From Propionibacterium sp. (GTDB lineage: Bacteria > Actinomycetota > Actinomycetes > Propionibacteriales > Propionibacteriaceae): a DNA stretch of 64,000 nt. The translations under genes were made by a program, and so were the position numbers. Positions 31,768-41,747 of this stretch are shown piece after piece (the stretch's first letter is position 1; each line of letters begins with the position of its first letter). The stretch spans positions 43,694 through 107,693 of the forward strand of contig JALHFX010000003.1 of NCBI GenBank assembly GCA_022837595.1, given 5' to 3'. Under the pieces are notes generated by a model that did no database searches, was not told the DNA's origin, and saw nothing but the letters and a program-made list of their open reading frames with translations.

Positions 31768-32967
31768 TCAGACTTTGATGAAGAAACGCTTGCGGTACAT
31801 CACCCACAAGATCACGAAAAGCACACCGAAGGCGATGGTGTACCGGACGAATGGATACCAGTCACCGGTGAATGGCTCCAACCCATCGGCGAAGAGGTCT
31901 CCGATCAGCTTGAAATCGAAGGTATGCCAGGCGACATAGGCGAAGATCGAGTTGGCGCCGATGATGATCAGCCAGCGAGCCCAAATGGAGAACTTCCAGA
32001 CGTCGATCACCAGATAGAAGAGCGCGAGTAGCAAGTAGCACAATCCACCCGAGAAGAGCGCGAACGATCCCGTCCAGATCTTTTTGATGATCGGGTGCAC
32101 GGGATTCCACGCCAAGCCCGCGACGATCAGGAGGGCTCCTGCCACGCTCAACGCCAACAGTTTCGTGGTCTGTTTGGCGTTCATCCTCAGCAGATAGCCG
32201 GCGAAGACTCCCAGCATCACGGTGACGGTGAAGTTCAGGCTGCTCAGCACCCAGGTGTAGTAGCTGTCCTGCTCGCGCATCGATCCGAGGACGATCTCGT
32301 CGATATATAGAGCGGCGTTGCCGTCGGGTGAATAGTCGCCTGCGCCGAAACCGGGTACCTCAAGGGTTTCCATGACCCACCAGTAGAGTCCGGCCAACCC
32401 GGCGGTGGCGAGGAGCTGCACGCGGACCGGCAGATAGAGCGCGAGGATGACGGCGCCCAGGTAGCCAACCGCGATCGCCTGCAGGGTGTTGTCGAAGATG
32501 ATGAATTCGTCCGGGTCGTAGGTCAGCAGGTTGCCCTGCACGACCATGCCGAGAATCCAAAGTAGAACGAAGCGCTTGATGATGTGCGGCCACAAGGAGA
32601 GTCTCGATGCGCCGGCGCTGAGACGCTTCACGAAGGCGAACGGGATCGAGACGCCAGCCAGCAGTAGGAAGAGCGGCATCACGATATCCCAGAAGTGGAA
32701 GCCCACCCATTGCGCGTGGTCGAGTTGTACGTTGATGGCCGCGGTCACCGGTGACTGCAAGGGAAGATGGAGAGCGCTGATGATATCGACCCCACCGATG
32801 ATCAAGAACATGTCGAAGCCGCGTAATGCGTCCACGGACTTCAACCGCTCAGAGCTGGATTCTCCGGCCCCGATCCGCGCGGATTCCAGGCGAGCCAAAG
32901 GACCTTTGGCCACGGGCACGCTAGAAGTAGTGACGAGCGTCCTGCGGGGTTCGTCGGAGATTGCCAT
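31768..32967 (-). CDS. DUF5009/HGSNAT-like membrane acyltransferase
   Basis: The 399-residue polytopic protein begins with a cytoplasmic region and then RLKSVDALRGFDMFLIIGG and HFWDIVMPLFLLLAGVSIPFAF, hallmarks of the heparan-alpha-glucosaminide acetyltransferase-like (DUF5009) family. It ends with an ANSIFAYVAWHTF segment. Members are thought to move acetyl groups across the membrane to sugars, so O- or N-acetylation of a surface glycan is likely. The ATG follows GGGAGGG. It lies 30 nt after the DUF6541-like gene and is probably co-transcribed with it. Confidence 0.8.
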   Translation of the reverse strand: MAISDEPRRTLVTTSSVPVAKGPLARLESARIGAGESSSERLKSVDALRGFDMFLIIGGVDIISALHLPLQSPVTAAINVQLDHAQWVGFHFWDIVMPLFLLLAGVSIPFAFVKRLSAGASRLSLWPHIIKRFVLLWILGMVVQGNLLTYDPDEFIIFDNTLQAIAVGYLGAVILALYLPVRVQLLATAGLAGLYWWVMETLEVPGFGAGDYSPDGNAALYIDEIVLGSMREQDSYYTWVLSSLNFTVTVMLGVFAGYLLRMNAKQTTKLLALSVAGALLIVAGLAWNPVHPIIKKIWTGSFALFSGGLCYLLLALFYLVIDVWKFSIWARWLIIIGANSIFAYVAWHTFDFKLIGDLFADGLEPFTGDWYPFVRYTIAFGVLFVILWVMYRKRFFIKV

Positions 32968-32997
32968 CTGCCCTCCCGAGAGGATTCGCGCGATCGG

Positions 32998-34974
32998 TCA
33001 GTCGCACGCAATCACACGATAGAGCGCAGCCTCCCCCTGCCGGAAGGCCAACTCGAAACCCGGATTGTCCTCCAGCCCGTACCAGCCCGGATACACCCGG
33101 TCCTCATTGTTGATGAATCGCTCATTGCCGAAATCAAGGACCCAGTCGACGCTCAGGTCATTGATCGCCGGGCAGACCTCGGGGTCATCGGAGGCAGCGC
33201 TGAGATGATCGATGAGAATCTGCGTGTCCTTATCCGGCGGATCGGTGACGTGCACAGCTGTGGTCTGCCGGCCGGTGAGCGCATATGCCATCGAGGCTCC
33301 GGTCCAAGGGTTGACCGCAATGACATCATCCGGATCGGTCAGCTCCTCGACCATCTGGATCACCGCGAACTCATCCGAGTCGACCAGCACAGAATCGGGG
33401 GTGATCTCGTAGGTCGCCCGGACGCCATCAAGGATCTCAAGCTTGCCGGCCGACCACTGTGTGGTCAGCAGCAGCGCAGTCGTCACCAGGACCGCAAAGA
33501 TGCCGTCGACCCGCTCGGACACGGTTCTTTGTCGGCCAACTAGCCGCTGAACGAGATCGGATATCCAAGCCAACCCGTAGGCGGCCAGCGGGATCGCAGT
33601 AATCGGTAGCATCGCCGCAAGCCGGTTCGGATCGTTGTACCAAGGGCCGACCAAGAGGTACCGCAGCTTCCCGGCCTCCAACGCGCCCCCGACGATCCAC
33701 AGAGCCGAGAGTCCAAGATGCGCCCCGAGTAGCCACCAGAGCCGACGCGTCACGATAACGGCAACAGCACCGACGAGGACGAGGATGCTGGCCGGCCAGA
33801 GAATCACCTGCACCAGCGGCGATGAGGTGATCGCCTCACTGATGGCTTCACCGAAGGTGCCCGCAGGCCCCCACACCGATGCAGACCACGGCGGCCGAAG
33901 CACCTTGAAGGCGAAGGCAGCCACAACCACCCAGCCGGCGAAGAGCAACATCCGGACGAGCACCGTGCGTCCCTGGCTTATTCGCAGCGCAGGCAGCAGC
34001 GGGTTCAGCCGCGGTCCGCGCAGTACCGGGTTCAGCGCCCAGAAGAAGATGAACACGATGCTGAGAACGCAGATCAAAGTGACGGTGGCGTTTGGATGGG
34101 CGAGAGTGATCGTAGCCACGCCTGCGGCGCCCGCTAACAAGGTCGGCAGCAACGGGAACCGTTGACCCTCACCCAGGTCGAGAAGGCTGATCTCCAGCGC
34201 GATCACTGCGGGCAGCAAGCACAAAGCGAGAAAATTCGGGTACAGCACGCCGAAGCGGATCAGCCAATACGGGAATGCTCCGAAACTAGCGAGGAGCACC
34301 GCGGTGCCCAGCGTTCCGGTGCGGCTAAGTGGCAAAGCGCGGGCGACCAGCGTCAAGCAGCTGAAAGGCCAGATGACCGCCATCGTCACGATGATGAGCG
34401 CATTGGTGGCCAACATCGCGTCATGTTGTCGCAGAATCAATAACACCAGCGAAGCCAGATCGTGCCAGGCGGCAGGATAGAAGGCCTCGTCACCGGTCAT
34501 GGTCAGCTCGAGCACCGAGCCCGTCCGGTGCTGCACCATCCACTGCACAAGGTTGAGGTGGAAGACATTGTCATAGGTCTGGGAGAAATTCGAGGGTGAT
34601 CCTAGTGCGCGTACTGAATCGAAGACCATTAGCGCTGCGGCGACTACACCCGAACCCAGCAACCATCCCCAGTGGATCAACGGTGGCTCGTCCGGCTGGC
34701 GACATAGAGCCGGCCACCGCTTGCCGACCAGTATCCTCAGCCCCCAGGCGATCAGCGTTGCGAACGCTGTGAAGGCGATGACCGGCAGCGGACCCCATTC
34801 CAGGCCCAGGAAACCCCCTATCACCGCGCCACCGCTGACGAGCCCGACGCTGCTCAATGGCGCCAGCCCCAGGGCGGTTCGAGGACGCAGACCCGCCGCC
34901 CAATTGAATGCAAACCCGGGAATGAGTACGACTGCCAGGGTCACCAAGACACTCGGCACAATGGTCCACCACAT
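32998..34974 (-). CDS. large polytopic membrane protein, DUF6541-like
   Basis: The 658-residue protein has about thirteen hydrophobic segments followed by a 130-residue extracytoplasmic C-terminus. The motif TYDNVFHLNLVQWM and the later FYPAAWHDLASLVLLIL segment match the actinobacterial DUF6541 family, whose members lie in glycan loci and are suspected GT-C glycosyltransferases. The ATG at 34974 (MWWTIVPS) is preferred because a TM segment begins there; the ORF extends 20 codons further up without a ribosome binding site. It is divergent from galE. Confidence 0.72.
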   Translation of the reverse strand: MWWTIVPSVLVTLAVVLIPGFAFNWAAGLRPRTALGLAPLSSVGLVSGGAVIGGFLGLEWGPLPVIAFTAFATLIAWGLRILVGKRWPALCRQPDEPPLIHWGWLLGSGVVAAALMVFDSVRALGSPSNFSQTYDNVFHLNLVQWMVQHRTGSVLELTMTGDEAFYPAAWHDLASLVLLILRQHDAMLATNALIIVTMAVIWPFSCLTLVARALPLSRTGTLGTAVLLASFGAFPYWLIRFGVLYPNFLALCLLPAVIALEISLLDLGEGQRFPLLPTLLAGAAGVATITLAHPNATVTLICVLSIVFIFFWALNPVLRGPRLNPLLPALRISQGRTVLVRMLLFAGWVVVAAFAFKVLRPPWSASVWGPAGTFGEAISEAITSSPLVQVILWPASILVLVGAVAVIVTRRLWWLLGAHLGLSALWIVGGALEAGKLRYLLVGPWYNDPNRLAAMLPITAIPLAAYGLAWISDLVQRLVGRQRTVSERVDGIFAVLVTTALLLTTQWSAGKLEILDGVRATYEITPDSVLVDSDEFAVIQMVEELTDPDDVIAVNPWTGASMAYALTGRQTTAVHVTDPPDKDTQILIDHLSAASDDPEVCPAINDLSVDWVLDFGNERFINNEDRVYPGWYGLEDNPGFELAFRQGEAALYRVIACD

Positions 34975-35148
34975 CCAGGGGCCAGCCTCTCTCGATCGAA
35001 GGGGGATCGCCGCATAGTCTATCTGCCGACACACAGAAACAGACCCTCAACAACCGCAGCCCGGCTCACCATCGACTCAGGCACTACTGTTGACCTCACA
35101 GGTGTGGACATCAGGCACACCCTGCACATCCCGAGGGAGATCTGATCT

Positions 35149-36129
35149 ATGAGCGTTCTGGTAGTTGGCGGAGCAGGATACATCGGAGCGCATGTCGTCC
35201 GGTTGCTGCAAGATGCGCAGATCGACGTTGTGGTGATCGACGACCTGTCGAGTTCATCCGCCGAACGGGTCGGTGCTGCGCCGTTGGTTGAACTCGATAT
35301 TTCAGCCCCCGAGGCCCCCGATGCGATCGCTGAGGTAATCCGCCAGCACTCGGTCGATGCCGTCATCCACTTCGCCGCGAAGAAGCAAGTTGGCGAATCG
35401 GTCGAGCGGCCACTGTACTACTACCGTCAGAATATCGGCGGCTTGTTGAACGTGCTCGACGCGATGGAGCGGGAGAACGTGAAGAAGATGATCTTTTCGT
35501 CCTCGGCCGCTGTCTACGGCGAGCCGGACGAAACCGTCGTCCTGGAAGACGCCCGCACAGCACCGATCAATCCCTACGGCGAGACCAAGCTGATCGGCGA
35601 GTGGATTCTGGCCGACTGCGAGCGCGCATGGGGCTTGAAGTGGGTGGCGCTACGCTACTTCAATGTCTCTGGTGCCGGCTGGCCCGAGCTCGGTGACTCC
35701 GCGATCATGAACCTGATACCAATGGTGCTCGACAGGCTGTCCCGCGGCGAAGCACCACGCGTTTTCGGTGACGATTACGACACCCCGGATGGCACCTGCA
35801 TCCGTGACTACGTTCATGTTAAAGACCTAGCGGCAGCTCATGTCGTCGCGATCGGTGCGCTGGACGGTGAACTGAGTCACCACCAATTCAATGTGGGCAC
35901 CGGCACCGGATCATCGGTGAGCGAAGTCATCAATGCGATCGGTGAAGTCTCCGGTCTGGACACGACGCCGATCATCGAACAGCGACGCGCTGGTGATCCG
36001 CCGAAACTCATCGCCAATGCCGACCGTATCGCCGCCGAAATGGACTTCGAGGCCCATCTGGGGCTTCGCGAGATCGTCGATTCGGCCTGGGAGGCGTGGC
36101 AGGCAGGCCCGAACCGCATCGAGAAGTAG
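35149..36129 (+). CDS. galE: UDP-glucose 4-epimerase
   Basis: This enzyme interconverts UDP-glucose and UDP-galactose, the precursor for Glf. The 326-residue protein has the NAD site VVGGAGYIGAHVV, the ADHFAAKKQVGES segment, the catalytic SSSAAVYG and NPYGETK (Tyr-x-x-x-Lys), and GTGTGSSVSEVI. A GAGGGAG ribosome binding site lies 7-8 nt before the ATG. Its location in a glycan region that also has glf suggests it supplies UDP-galactose for galactofuranan. Confidence 0.94.
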   Translation: MSVLVVGGAGYIGAHVVRLLQDAQIDVVVIDDLSSSSAERVGAAPLVELDISAPEAPDAIAEVIRQHSVDAVIHFAAKKQVGESVERPLYYYRQNIGGLLNVLDAMERENVKKMIFSSSAAVYGEPDETVVLEDARTAPINPYGETKLIGEWILADCERAWGLKWVALRYFNVSGAGWPELGDSAIMNLIPMVLDRLSRGEAPRVFGDDYDTPDGTCIRDYVHVKDLAAAHVVAIGALDGELSHHQFNVGTGTGSSVSEVINAIGEVSGLDTTPIIEQRRAGDPPKLIANADRIAAEMDFEAHLGLREIVDSAWEAWQAGPNRIEK

Positions 36130-36153
36130 AAGCAGGAGCCACCAGGCCAGTAG

Positions 36154-36185
36154 GTGGCGGCTACTGCGTCGTCGGTAGCCGCTAC
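36154..36185. terminator. bidirectional terminator between galE and the GT2/DUF2304 pair
   Basis: GTGGCGGCTAC (36154-36164) pairs with GTAGCCGCTAC (36175-36185) over 11 positions with one G-T, leaving a 10-nt loop. It lies 25 nt after the galE stop and overlaps the end of the convergent DUF2304 gene. Confidence 0.5.
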
Positions 36186-36556
36186 TGGCTTTCGGCCAAG
36201 CGACGCCCCGCCTCGGCCGCAGGCTCGGCATCGTCGATAGCGATCCGCCGGGCGAGAGCAGTGAAGCGCCGATCACTCTCGGCATGACGTGATTTCGATG
36301 TCATCGAATGGCTGATGAACACGACAACCAGCCCGTAGAGCAGTAGGTCTGTACCGCGTCCGACCCCGACCAGTGCCGCGAGCCACGTGAGCCAACTCGG
36401 GTAAATGACCGCTGCAATGGCCGCGACCAGCAGCAACAGGTAAGTCAACCTGCGGATGGCCAGTGGGCGGGCACCCTTGCGAGGCACCAGCAGGATAGCC
36501 ATCAACACAATCAGGGCAGCGATGAGCACCACCTTGATGACGATCTGATCACCCAT
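36182..36556 (-). CDS. DUF2304 membrane protein
   Basis: The 124-residue protein has three hydrophobic segments and a charged C-terminus. The stretch RGTDLLLYGLVVVF is typical of DUF2304 proteins, which nearly always accompany a GT2 dolichol-phosphate-mannose-like transferase and may act as its membrane partner. Here the GT2 gene lies 7 nt upstream, matching that pattern. Confidence 0.85.
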   Translation of the reverse strand: MGDQIVIKVVLIAALIVLMAILLVPRKGARPLAIRRLTYLLLLVAAIAAVIYPSWLTWLAALVGVGRGTDLLLYGLVVVFISHSMTSKSRHAESDRRFTALARRIAIDDAEPAAEAGRRLAESQ

Positions 36557-36563
36557 GATGCTC

Positions 36564-37235
36564 CTACCGATCCAAGAAGAGTTCGTTGAGGATGTTTACC
36601 GAGTTCCACAAAGACTGGCCCTTGGCCCGCGAGTAATCCGTGTAGATGATGTGCACCGGCTCTTCGGCGTAGCGAAGATTGTGCCGCGCGATCTCCTGCA
36701 AGATTTCGGAGCCGTGAGCCATCCGGTTCTGACGGATTTGTATCTGCTCCGCCGCTGAACGCGAAAAAGCTCTCAACCCATTGTGGGTATCGGTAACTTT
36801 CAGCCGAGTCGTGATGCGCTCGAACATCACCGCAGCTTTCAGCACGATCCGCTTCATGAACCCGGCCTCGACCTTCGCGTCCAGGAATCGGGAGCCGAGC
36901 ACGACGTCGAGATCCTCAGTGCGCAGCCGCTGCACCATCCGCTCAGCGTCCTCGGTCCGGTGCTGCCCGTCGGAGTCGAAGGTCACCACGTACTTCATCT
37001 CAGGATCGCCCAGCACATAACTGATCCCGGTTTGAAGGGCAGCACCTTGTCCCAAGTTGACTGGATGCGTCACCACGACGGCGCCGGCTTGCGCGGCGAC
37101 CTCACCAGAATTGTCAGCAGAACCATCGTCCACGCACACGATCTTGCTGAATGTTTTGCGCGCGTGTCGAATAACATCTCCGACGACGGTGCCCTCGTTA
37201 TACAGCGGGACGACCAGCCAGGTGTCAGTATTCAC
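36564..37235 (-). CDS. GT2 glycosyltransferase, polyprenyl-phosphate sugar synthase type
   Basis: The 223-residue protein has LVVPLYNEGTVVGDVI at the N-terminus, VCVDDGSADNSG, FDSDGQH (the DxD-like metal site, about residue 88) and the LGSRFLD segment, all typical of dolichol-phosphate mannose synthase-like enzymes. It probably loads a sugar onto polyprenyl phosphate at the inner membrane face. The GT39-like and GtrA proteins nearby could use or flip that lipid-linked sugar. It is translationally close to the DUF2304 gene. Confidence 0.87.
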   Translation of the reverse strand: MNTDTWLVVPLYNEGTVVGDVIRHARKTFSKIVCVDDGSADNSGEVAAQAGAVVVTHPVNLGQGAALQTGISYVLGDPEMKYVVTFDSDGQHRTEDAERMVQRLRTEDLDVVLGSRFLDAKVEAGFMKRIVLKAAVMFERITTRLKVTDTHNGLRAFSRSAAEQIQIRQNRMAHGSEILQEIARHNLRYAEEPVHIIYTDYSRAKGQSLWNSVNILNELFLDR

Positions 37236-37362
37236 AAACTTCCCTCAATCATCGTCGTTCATCCCGCAGTCTAGCTGTCTGCCGATCGCCTCACGGCATG
37301 ACGGGCCGCGCCGATATAGCGCAGCCCGTCCACAAACCCTCCAGCTACTGCCTTCAGATTCG

Positions 37363-38472
37363 TCAGCCCAATTGATAAAGCACACCGTCGCCGGTATCGG
37401 TGGAGCCGGTGACGAAGACCGCACCGGTGGTCGGATCCATGGTCATACCGGTCAGCCCAGCCCCGACGTTGATCTTGCCGAGTACCTCGAAAGAGGCCAT
37501 GTCAATAACCGTCACCGTGTTCGACGCGATGACGTAAATGACTCCGGCATCCGGGGCAACCATGATCTCGGACGGTCCGCCTTGTACCTGGATCGTCTCC
37601 CCGAGCTCATTCCCGTCCAAATCGATGACCGTCACCGAGGCATCGCCGACGTTGGCCACGTAGGCGCGCCTTGCTTCGGAATCGATCGCGATCTGCGAGG
37701 GGTTGGATCGCACGCCGATGGCACCGGTCTCCAGCTGGGCTTCCGGGTCGATAATCGAGACCGTATTGTCCAAACGGTTCGCCACGTAGGCGATCCCGGT
37801 CGCCGGATCGACTGCGATACCAACCGGACGCGCGCCGGTCGGGGAGGTCCACAGCGTCTCTCGCGATTCGGAATCGATCGCCGAGACTGTCGCACCCGCC
37901 ATGTCGACGACGTAGACGATCGCGCCGTCGGGGCTGACCGCGACACTGATCGGACGCTCGGCAACCGGGATCTCAGCGACGACGGAAGCGGAAGAATCGG
38001 TGAAATCAACGAAGCTGACCGTCCCCGAGCTGGAGTTCGCCACGTAGGCTCGCCCTCCGCCCGGGGCCAGAGCGATGCTCTTCGGGCCACTGCCGACCGG
38101 CACCGAAGCCAGCGTCGTCTGCGTGTCAGGGTCGACTAGCGTCACGGTGCCCTCGATTTCGTGGGCGACCAGCAAGAGGCCCGTATGGGCGTCGAATACC
38201 ACGGCCGACGGATGCCGGTCGATGGTCTCGGAGGTGACCACCTCCGTTGCATAGCCGACAGGTTCATCGACTTGCAACGGGGCGATCGTTACTCTTCCGC
38301 TCGGCTCAGCTGATGCCTGCCTCGATGAGGCAGCCGCGCTTGCTGAAGGCGCGCCCTGCTCGCCGGGGGTTGCTTGCGGCCCACAGGCGCCGAGCAGCAA
38401 TACCGAGACGCAGGCTGTTGCCGCGAGGGCTGAAGCCCCGATCCGACGACGAGTCTTCGTGCTAACGCGCAT
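37363..38472 (-). CDS. YVTN beta-propeller lipoprotein
   Basis: The 369-residue protein has a lipoprotein signal (lipobox LLGAC, Cys 29) and a Ser/Ala-rich linker. It then has about six to seven repeats with the YVANSSSGTVSFVD / YVTN-type motif, spaced near 42 residues, which fold into a beta propeller. Such proteins are usually surface scaffolds or binding proteins. An AGGAGG ribosome binding site precedes the ATG, and the gene lies 20 nt downstream of the large deacetylase gene, so the two are probably one transcript. Confidence 0.87.
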   Translation of the reverse strand: MRVSTKTRRRIGASALAATACVSVLLLGACGPQATPGEQGAPSASAAASSRQASAEPSGRVTIAPLQVDEPVGYATEVVTSETIDRHPSAVVFDAHTGLLLVAHEIEGTVTLVDPDTQTTLASVPVGSGPKSIALAPGGGRAYVANSSSGTVSFVDFTDSSASVVAEIPVAERPISVAVSPDGAIVYVVDMAGATVSAIDSESRETLWTSPTGARPVGIAVDPATGIAYVANRLDNTVSIIDPEAQLETGAIGVRSNPSQIAIDSEARRAYVANVGDASVTVIDLDGNELGETIQVQGGPSEIMVAPDAGVIYVIASNTVTVIDMASFEVLGKINVGAGLTGMTMDPTTGAVFVTGSTDTGDGVLYQLG

Positions 38473-38492
38473 CCGTCCTCCTCAGTGGTAAA

Positions 38493-41390
38493 TCAGAATG
38501 GGCAGTACACCGGGTTGTCATCGAAGTAGACCTCGCCGGGTTCGGGGTCCCCGCCGATGATCGCAGAGACGGTGACCAGGGTGTACCCCTCGTCTTGAAG
38601 GTCAGCGATGATGCTAGGCATAGCATCTGCTGTTGGCCGAGTCAGCTGCCACAGCCCGTTCTCCGACCGGCTGCTGCTGGTGACGCCATCATGCATGAGC
38701 ACAATCGCGTCGCGACCTGCGACATCCATGGTTGCCCAATAGACGTCATTGGCGCTCGTCCGCTCGTAGTCGAATGTGTTCTCGGTCCACATGATGGTGG
38801 CCAGGCCCGCATCGCCTGCGGCATCAGCCGTCGTCGGGTTGTAGTGACCGTAGGGTGGACGCCAGCTGTTCGGCTTGGGGCCTACCGCCCACTTGTACTC
38901 CGCTACGGCCGCATCAAGGTCGAATTTAACGTAGTCGTAGCCAAAGTCGCAGTAGTGGACGTGTTCCCAACCATGTAGGCCAACCTCCATACCGGCTTCG
39001 TACTTATGGCGACTCGCGTCAGGATCCTTCTTGATGTTCACACCGACGTCGTAGAAGGTGGCTTTCGCGCCGGCGTTCACGAACGAATTGAGCAAGCTGT
39101 CGCTGAAGTCGAGTGGGCCGTCATCGAAAGTGAGGGCGATACACTTCAGTGCGTCACAGTCTGCTTCTCCAGAGACGTCGAGGCCCAATGTCTTAGAGGC
39201 GGTATTACCGTACTGATCCTTGACAGTGACAGTGACATCGAACCAGCCCTCGACGGTTGGGTAACCCCAGATATCGCCGTCGTTGTCGATGATCAGCCCG
39301 CTTGGCAGACCAGTCGCCGACCACTGATAGCCCGGCACACCGCCCTGGGCAGCGATCCGCTCGTCGTAGTAGGCGTCCTTCACGGCCATCGGCAGCGTAT
39401 TCGTACTGATACTCAGTGCAGCATTCACTACCCAATTGATCTGACTCGACGCGCGCACGCCCTCGCCATCTCTCACCTGCACAGTCATGGTGCCCTGGCC
39501 TACTCGGCTCGGGGTGCCGGTCAACTTGCCATCAGTGGACAACGTCAAGCCGGCGGGCACACCAGTAGCACTCCAGCTCAGCTGCCCAACTCCGTTCTTG
39601 GCGGCGAAGGTTGCGCCTGGATATGTGGCATTGACGACACCGATCGGCACCGAGGTGGTAGTTATCTGAAGCGCCGAGCCTGAATCAGCCGCTACCCGCA
39701 AGGACAGGGTGATCGTCTCGCTGGTTCCACCGGCGTCGGTGACTGTCAGCTTCACTGAACTGGTGCCAGCGGCCGTCGGTATGCCGCTGATCACACCCTG
39801 TGAAGAGATCGTCAAACCCGCGGGCAGGCCGGTCGCGGCCCAAGTGAAGGGCAGTACGCCACCGGAGGCACGAAGTGGTGTTTCATATGCCACATCTTTG
39901 ACACCGCCGGGCAGACCCGTCGACTGAATCGTGAGTTCGCTCGGGTGCGCCAGCCGGTACATGAAGACCGCCATCATCTCGCGGGTCACCGAGTCGAACG
40001 GATCGAAAGTGCCGTCGTCGGCGTTGTTAGCGACGCCCTTCTGGTAAACCCACGACATTTCCTTGTAGAACTGCTGGGTGGTGGCGACGTCGTAGAAGAG
40101 CGAAACCGCCGGTGGTGCATAGGAAGGGTTCCCTGCAGCGCGGTACATGAAAGCGGACATCGCGTCCCGGGCGGTCTCATTGAACGGACGGAAAGTACCA
40201 TCCGACCAACCCGTCGAAATACCCGACTGCTTCATCCAGGCCATTTCTTTGAAGAACTGCTGCGAGGTAGAAACATCGTTGAAAGGCGAGGTAGTCGGCA
40301 CAGTAAATGTCGGCTCACCCTGGAAACGGTAGAAGAACGCAGCCATCGCATCTCGCGCGACCGGCTCTGAGGGACGGAATGTTCCGTCAGACCACCCGGT
40401 CGAGATCCCTGCAGAATTCATCCACGCGATCTCCTTGTAGTAAGGGTGATCGAGCGGAACGTCGGAGAAGGGAGACTCTTGGGTGACCTTCAGCTGGAGG
40501 CTGGCCGAGGCGGTCTTGCCGTTCGCGTCGGTGACCTTCACCTGCACGGTGCTGTTGCCTGTAGCGGACGGTTGTCCGGTGATCACGCCATCGTCGGCAA
40601 TCGTCAAACCAGCGGGCAGTCCAGTAGCTGACCAGGTAAACGGCTGCTTCCCACCCGAGGCACGAAGGGTGGCCGTGTAGTTCACCCCAACGAGGCCCGC
40701 GGGCAGATCGGCCGACTGGACCGTGAGCTCACGCGCAACCGGATGCTCAAGCCCATACATGAAGACGGCCATCATCTCGCGGGTGACCGGCTCCAGCGGC
40801 TCGAAAGTGCCGTCGTCAGCGTTATTCGCGACGCCGGTGTCGAAGGCCCAGGCCATTTCCTTGTAGAACTGCTGGGTCGTCGTCACATCGTCGAAGGGCG
40901 AGACTGCCGGCGGCGTATAGGCCGGCTCACCCGCCACCCGGTACATGAAAGCAGACATTGCGTCGCGGGCAGTCTGATTGAACGGACGGAAGGTACCGTC
41001 CGACCAACCCGAGGAAATACCCGCGTCCTTCATCCAGGCCATTTCCTTGAAGAACTGCTGCGAGGTAGAAACATCGTTGAAAGGCGAGGTAGTCGGCACA
41101 GGGAATGTAGGCTCACCCCGGAAACGGTAGAAGAATGCCGCCATCGCATCGCGCGCAACCGGCTCATCGGGGCGGTACTCGCGGGTCCCGTCGTCCAGCG
41201 TCCAACCGGTCGAGATCCCCTGGTCGTACATCCATTGGATTTCCTTGAAGTACCGATGGCTCGTCGAGACATCGGTAAAAGGCGAGTCATCGGCGTGAGC
41301 CGGGGTGCTCACCAAGGATATGGATGCCAACAGGATCGCAACCAGCAGTGCGAAGACACCGCGGCGTTGCCTTTGGCGGGAGTTCGTCAT
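38493..41390 (-). CDS. secreted polysaccharide deacetylase with six S-layer-like repeats and four Ig-like domains
   Basis: The 965-residue protein starts with a signal peptide (about 1-33). It then carries a module of three S-layer-like repeats plus one Ig-like (putative He_PIG) domain, a second copy of the same module, two further Ig-like domains, and a NodB deacetylase domain from residue 750. Deacetylase motifs are visible: TFDDGP (756-757), HGWEH, RPPYG and LMHDG. It would remove N-acetyl groups from peptidoglycan or another surface glycan. The ATG at 41390 is preferred to one 15 codons upstream because it begins the signal peptide and follows GGAGGAA. The repeats are shared with the amidase at 18155. 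Confidence 0.9.
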   Translation of the reverse strand: MTNSRQRQRRGVFALLVAILLASISLVSTPAHADDSPFTDVSTSHRYFKEIQWMYDQGISTGWTLDDGTREYRPDEPVARDAMAAFFYRFRGEPTFPVPTTSPFNDVSTSQQFFKEMAWMKDAGISSGWSDGTFRPFNQTARDAMSAFMYRVAGEPAYTPPAVSPFDDVTTTQQFYKEMAWAFDTGVANNADDGTFEPLEPVTREMMAVFMYGLEHPVARELTVQSADLPAGLVGVNYTATLRASGGKQPFTWSATGLPAGLTIADDGVITGQPSATGNSTVQVKVTDANGKTASASLQLKVTQESPFSDVPLDHPYYKEIAWMNSAGISTGWSDGTFRPSEPVARDAMAAFFYRFQGEPTFTVPTTSPFNDVSTSQQFFKEMAWMKQSGISTGWSDGTFRPFNETARDAMSAFMYRAAGNPSYAPPAVSLFYDVATTQQFYKEMSWVYQKGVANNADDGTFDPFDSVTREMMAVFMYRLAHPSELTIQSTGLPGGVKDVAYETPLRASGGVLPFTWAATGLPAGLTISSQGVISGIPTAAGTSSVKLTVTDAGGTSETITLSLRVAADSGSALQITTTSVPIGVVNATYPGATFAAKNGVGQLSWSATGVPAGLTLSTDGKLTGTPSRVGQGTMTVQVRDGEGVRASSQINWVVNAALSISTNTLPMAVKDAYYDERIAAQGGVPGYQWSATGLPSGLIIDNDGDIWGYPTVEGWFDVTVTVKDQYGNTASKTLGLDVSGEADCDALKCIALTFDDGPLDFSDSLLNSFVNAGAKATFYDVGVNIKKDPDASRHKYEAGMEVGLHGWEHVHYCDFGYDYVKFDLDAAVAEYKWAVGPKPNSWRPPYGHYNPTTADAAGDAGLATIMWTENTFDYERTSANDVYWATMDVAGRDAIVLMHDGVTSSSRSENGLWQLTRPTADAMPSIIADLQDEGYTLVTVSAIIGGDPEPGEVYFDDNPVYCPF

Positions 41391-41747
41391 CGTCAGGTTT
41401 CCTCCACAATCGACTGCGTTAATCTCGGTCTCCACTGATCTCGGCCACCGGGCTCGGGTTCGGCGTGCAGTCGAAGGCCGGGCCGGCGGTGCTGCAGAGG
41501 AATCGCTGCTTGGTAGTCATACTGTGGAGACAGCCAAACCGGAACAATTTCGACGCATGACACATCGATCTGCCCCGGAATTTAGGTGTAAAGCGCTCCT
41601 ACCATAACACCGCACGCGTTCAGCTCCAACACGCCGATCGACTTGTTTAGACCCTCGCGACGAGGGATGCGGTTCGACCAAGATGTCGCCTGCACCGGTA
41701 CCGGCAAGCGAACACCCTGGGTACCGGAATCCCACTGATTATTCGGC
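41391..41747. other. intergenic region without a gene
   Basis: These 357 nt between gtrA-like and deacetylase genes, both on the minus strand, carry no supported gene. A hairpin CCCTCG-CGA-CGAGGG at 41652-41666 lies about 80 nt past the gtrA-like stop and may end that transcript. The deacetylase promoter should be here but was not pinned down. Confidence 0.5.
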
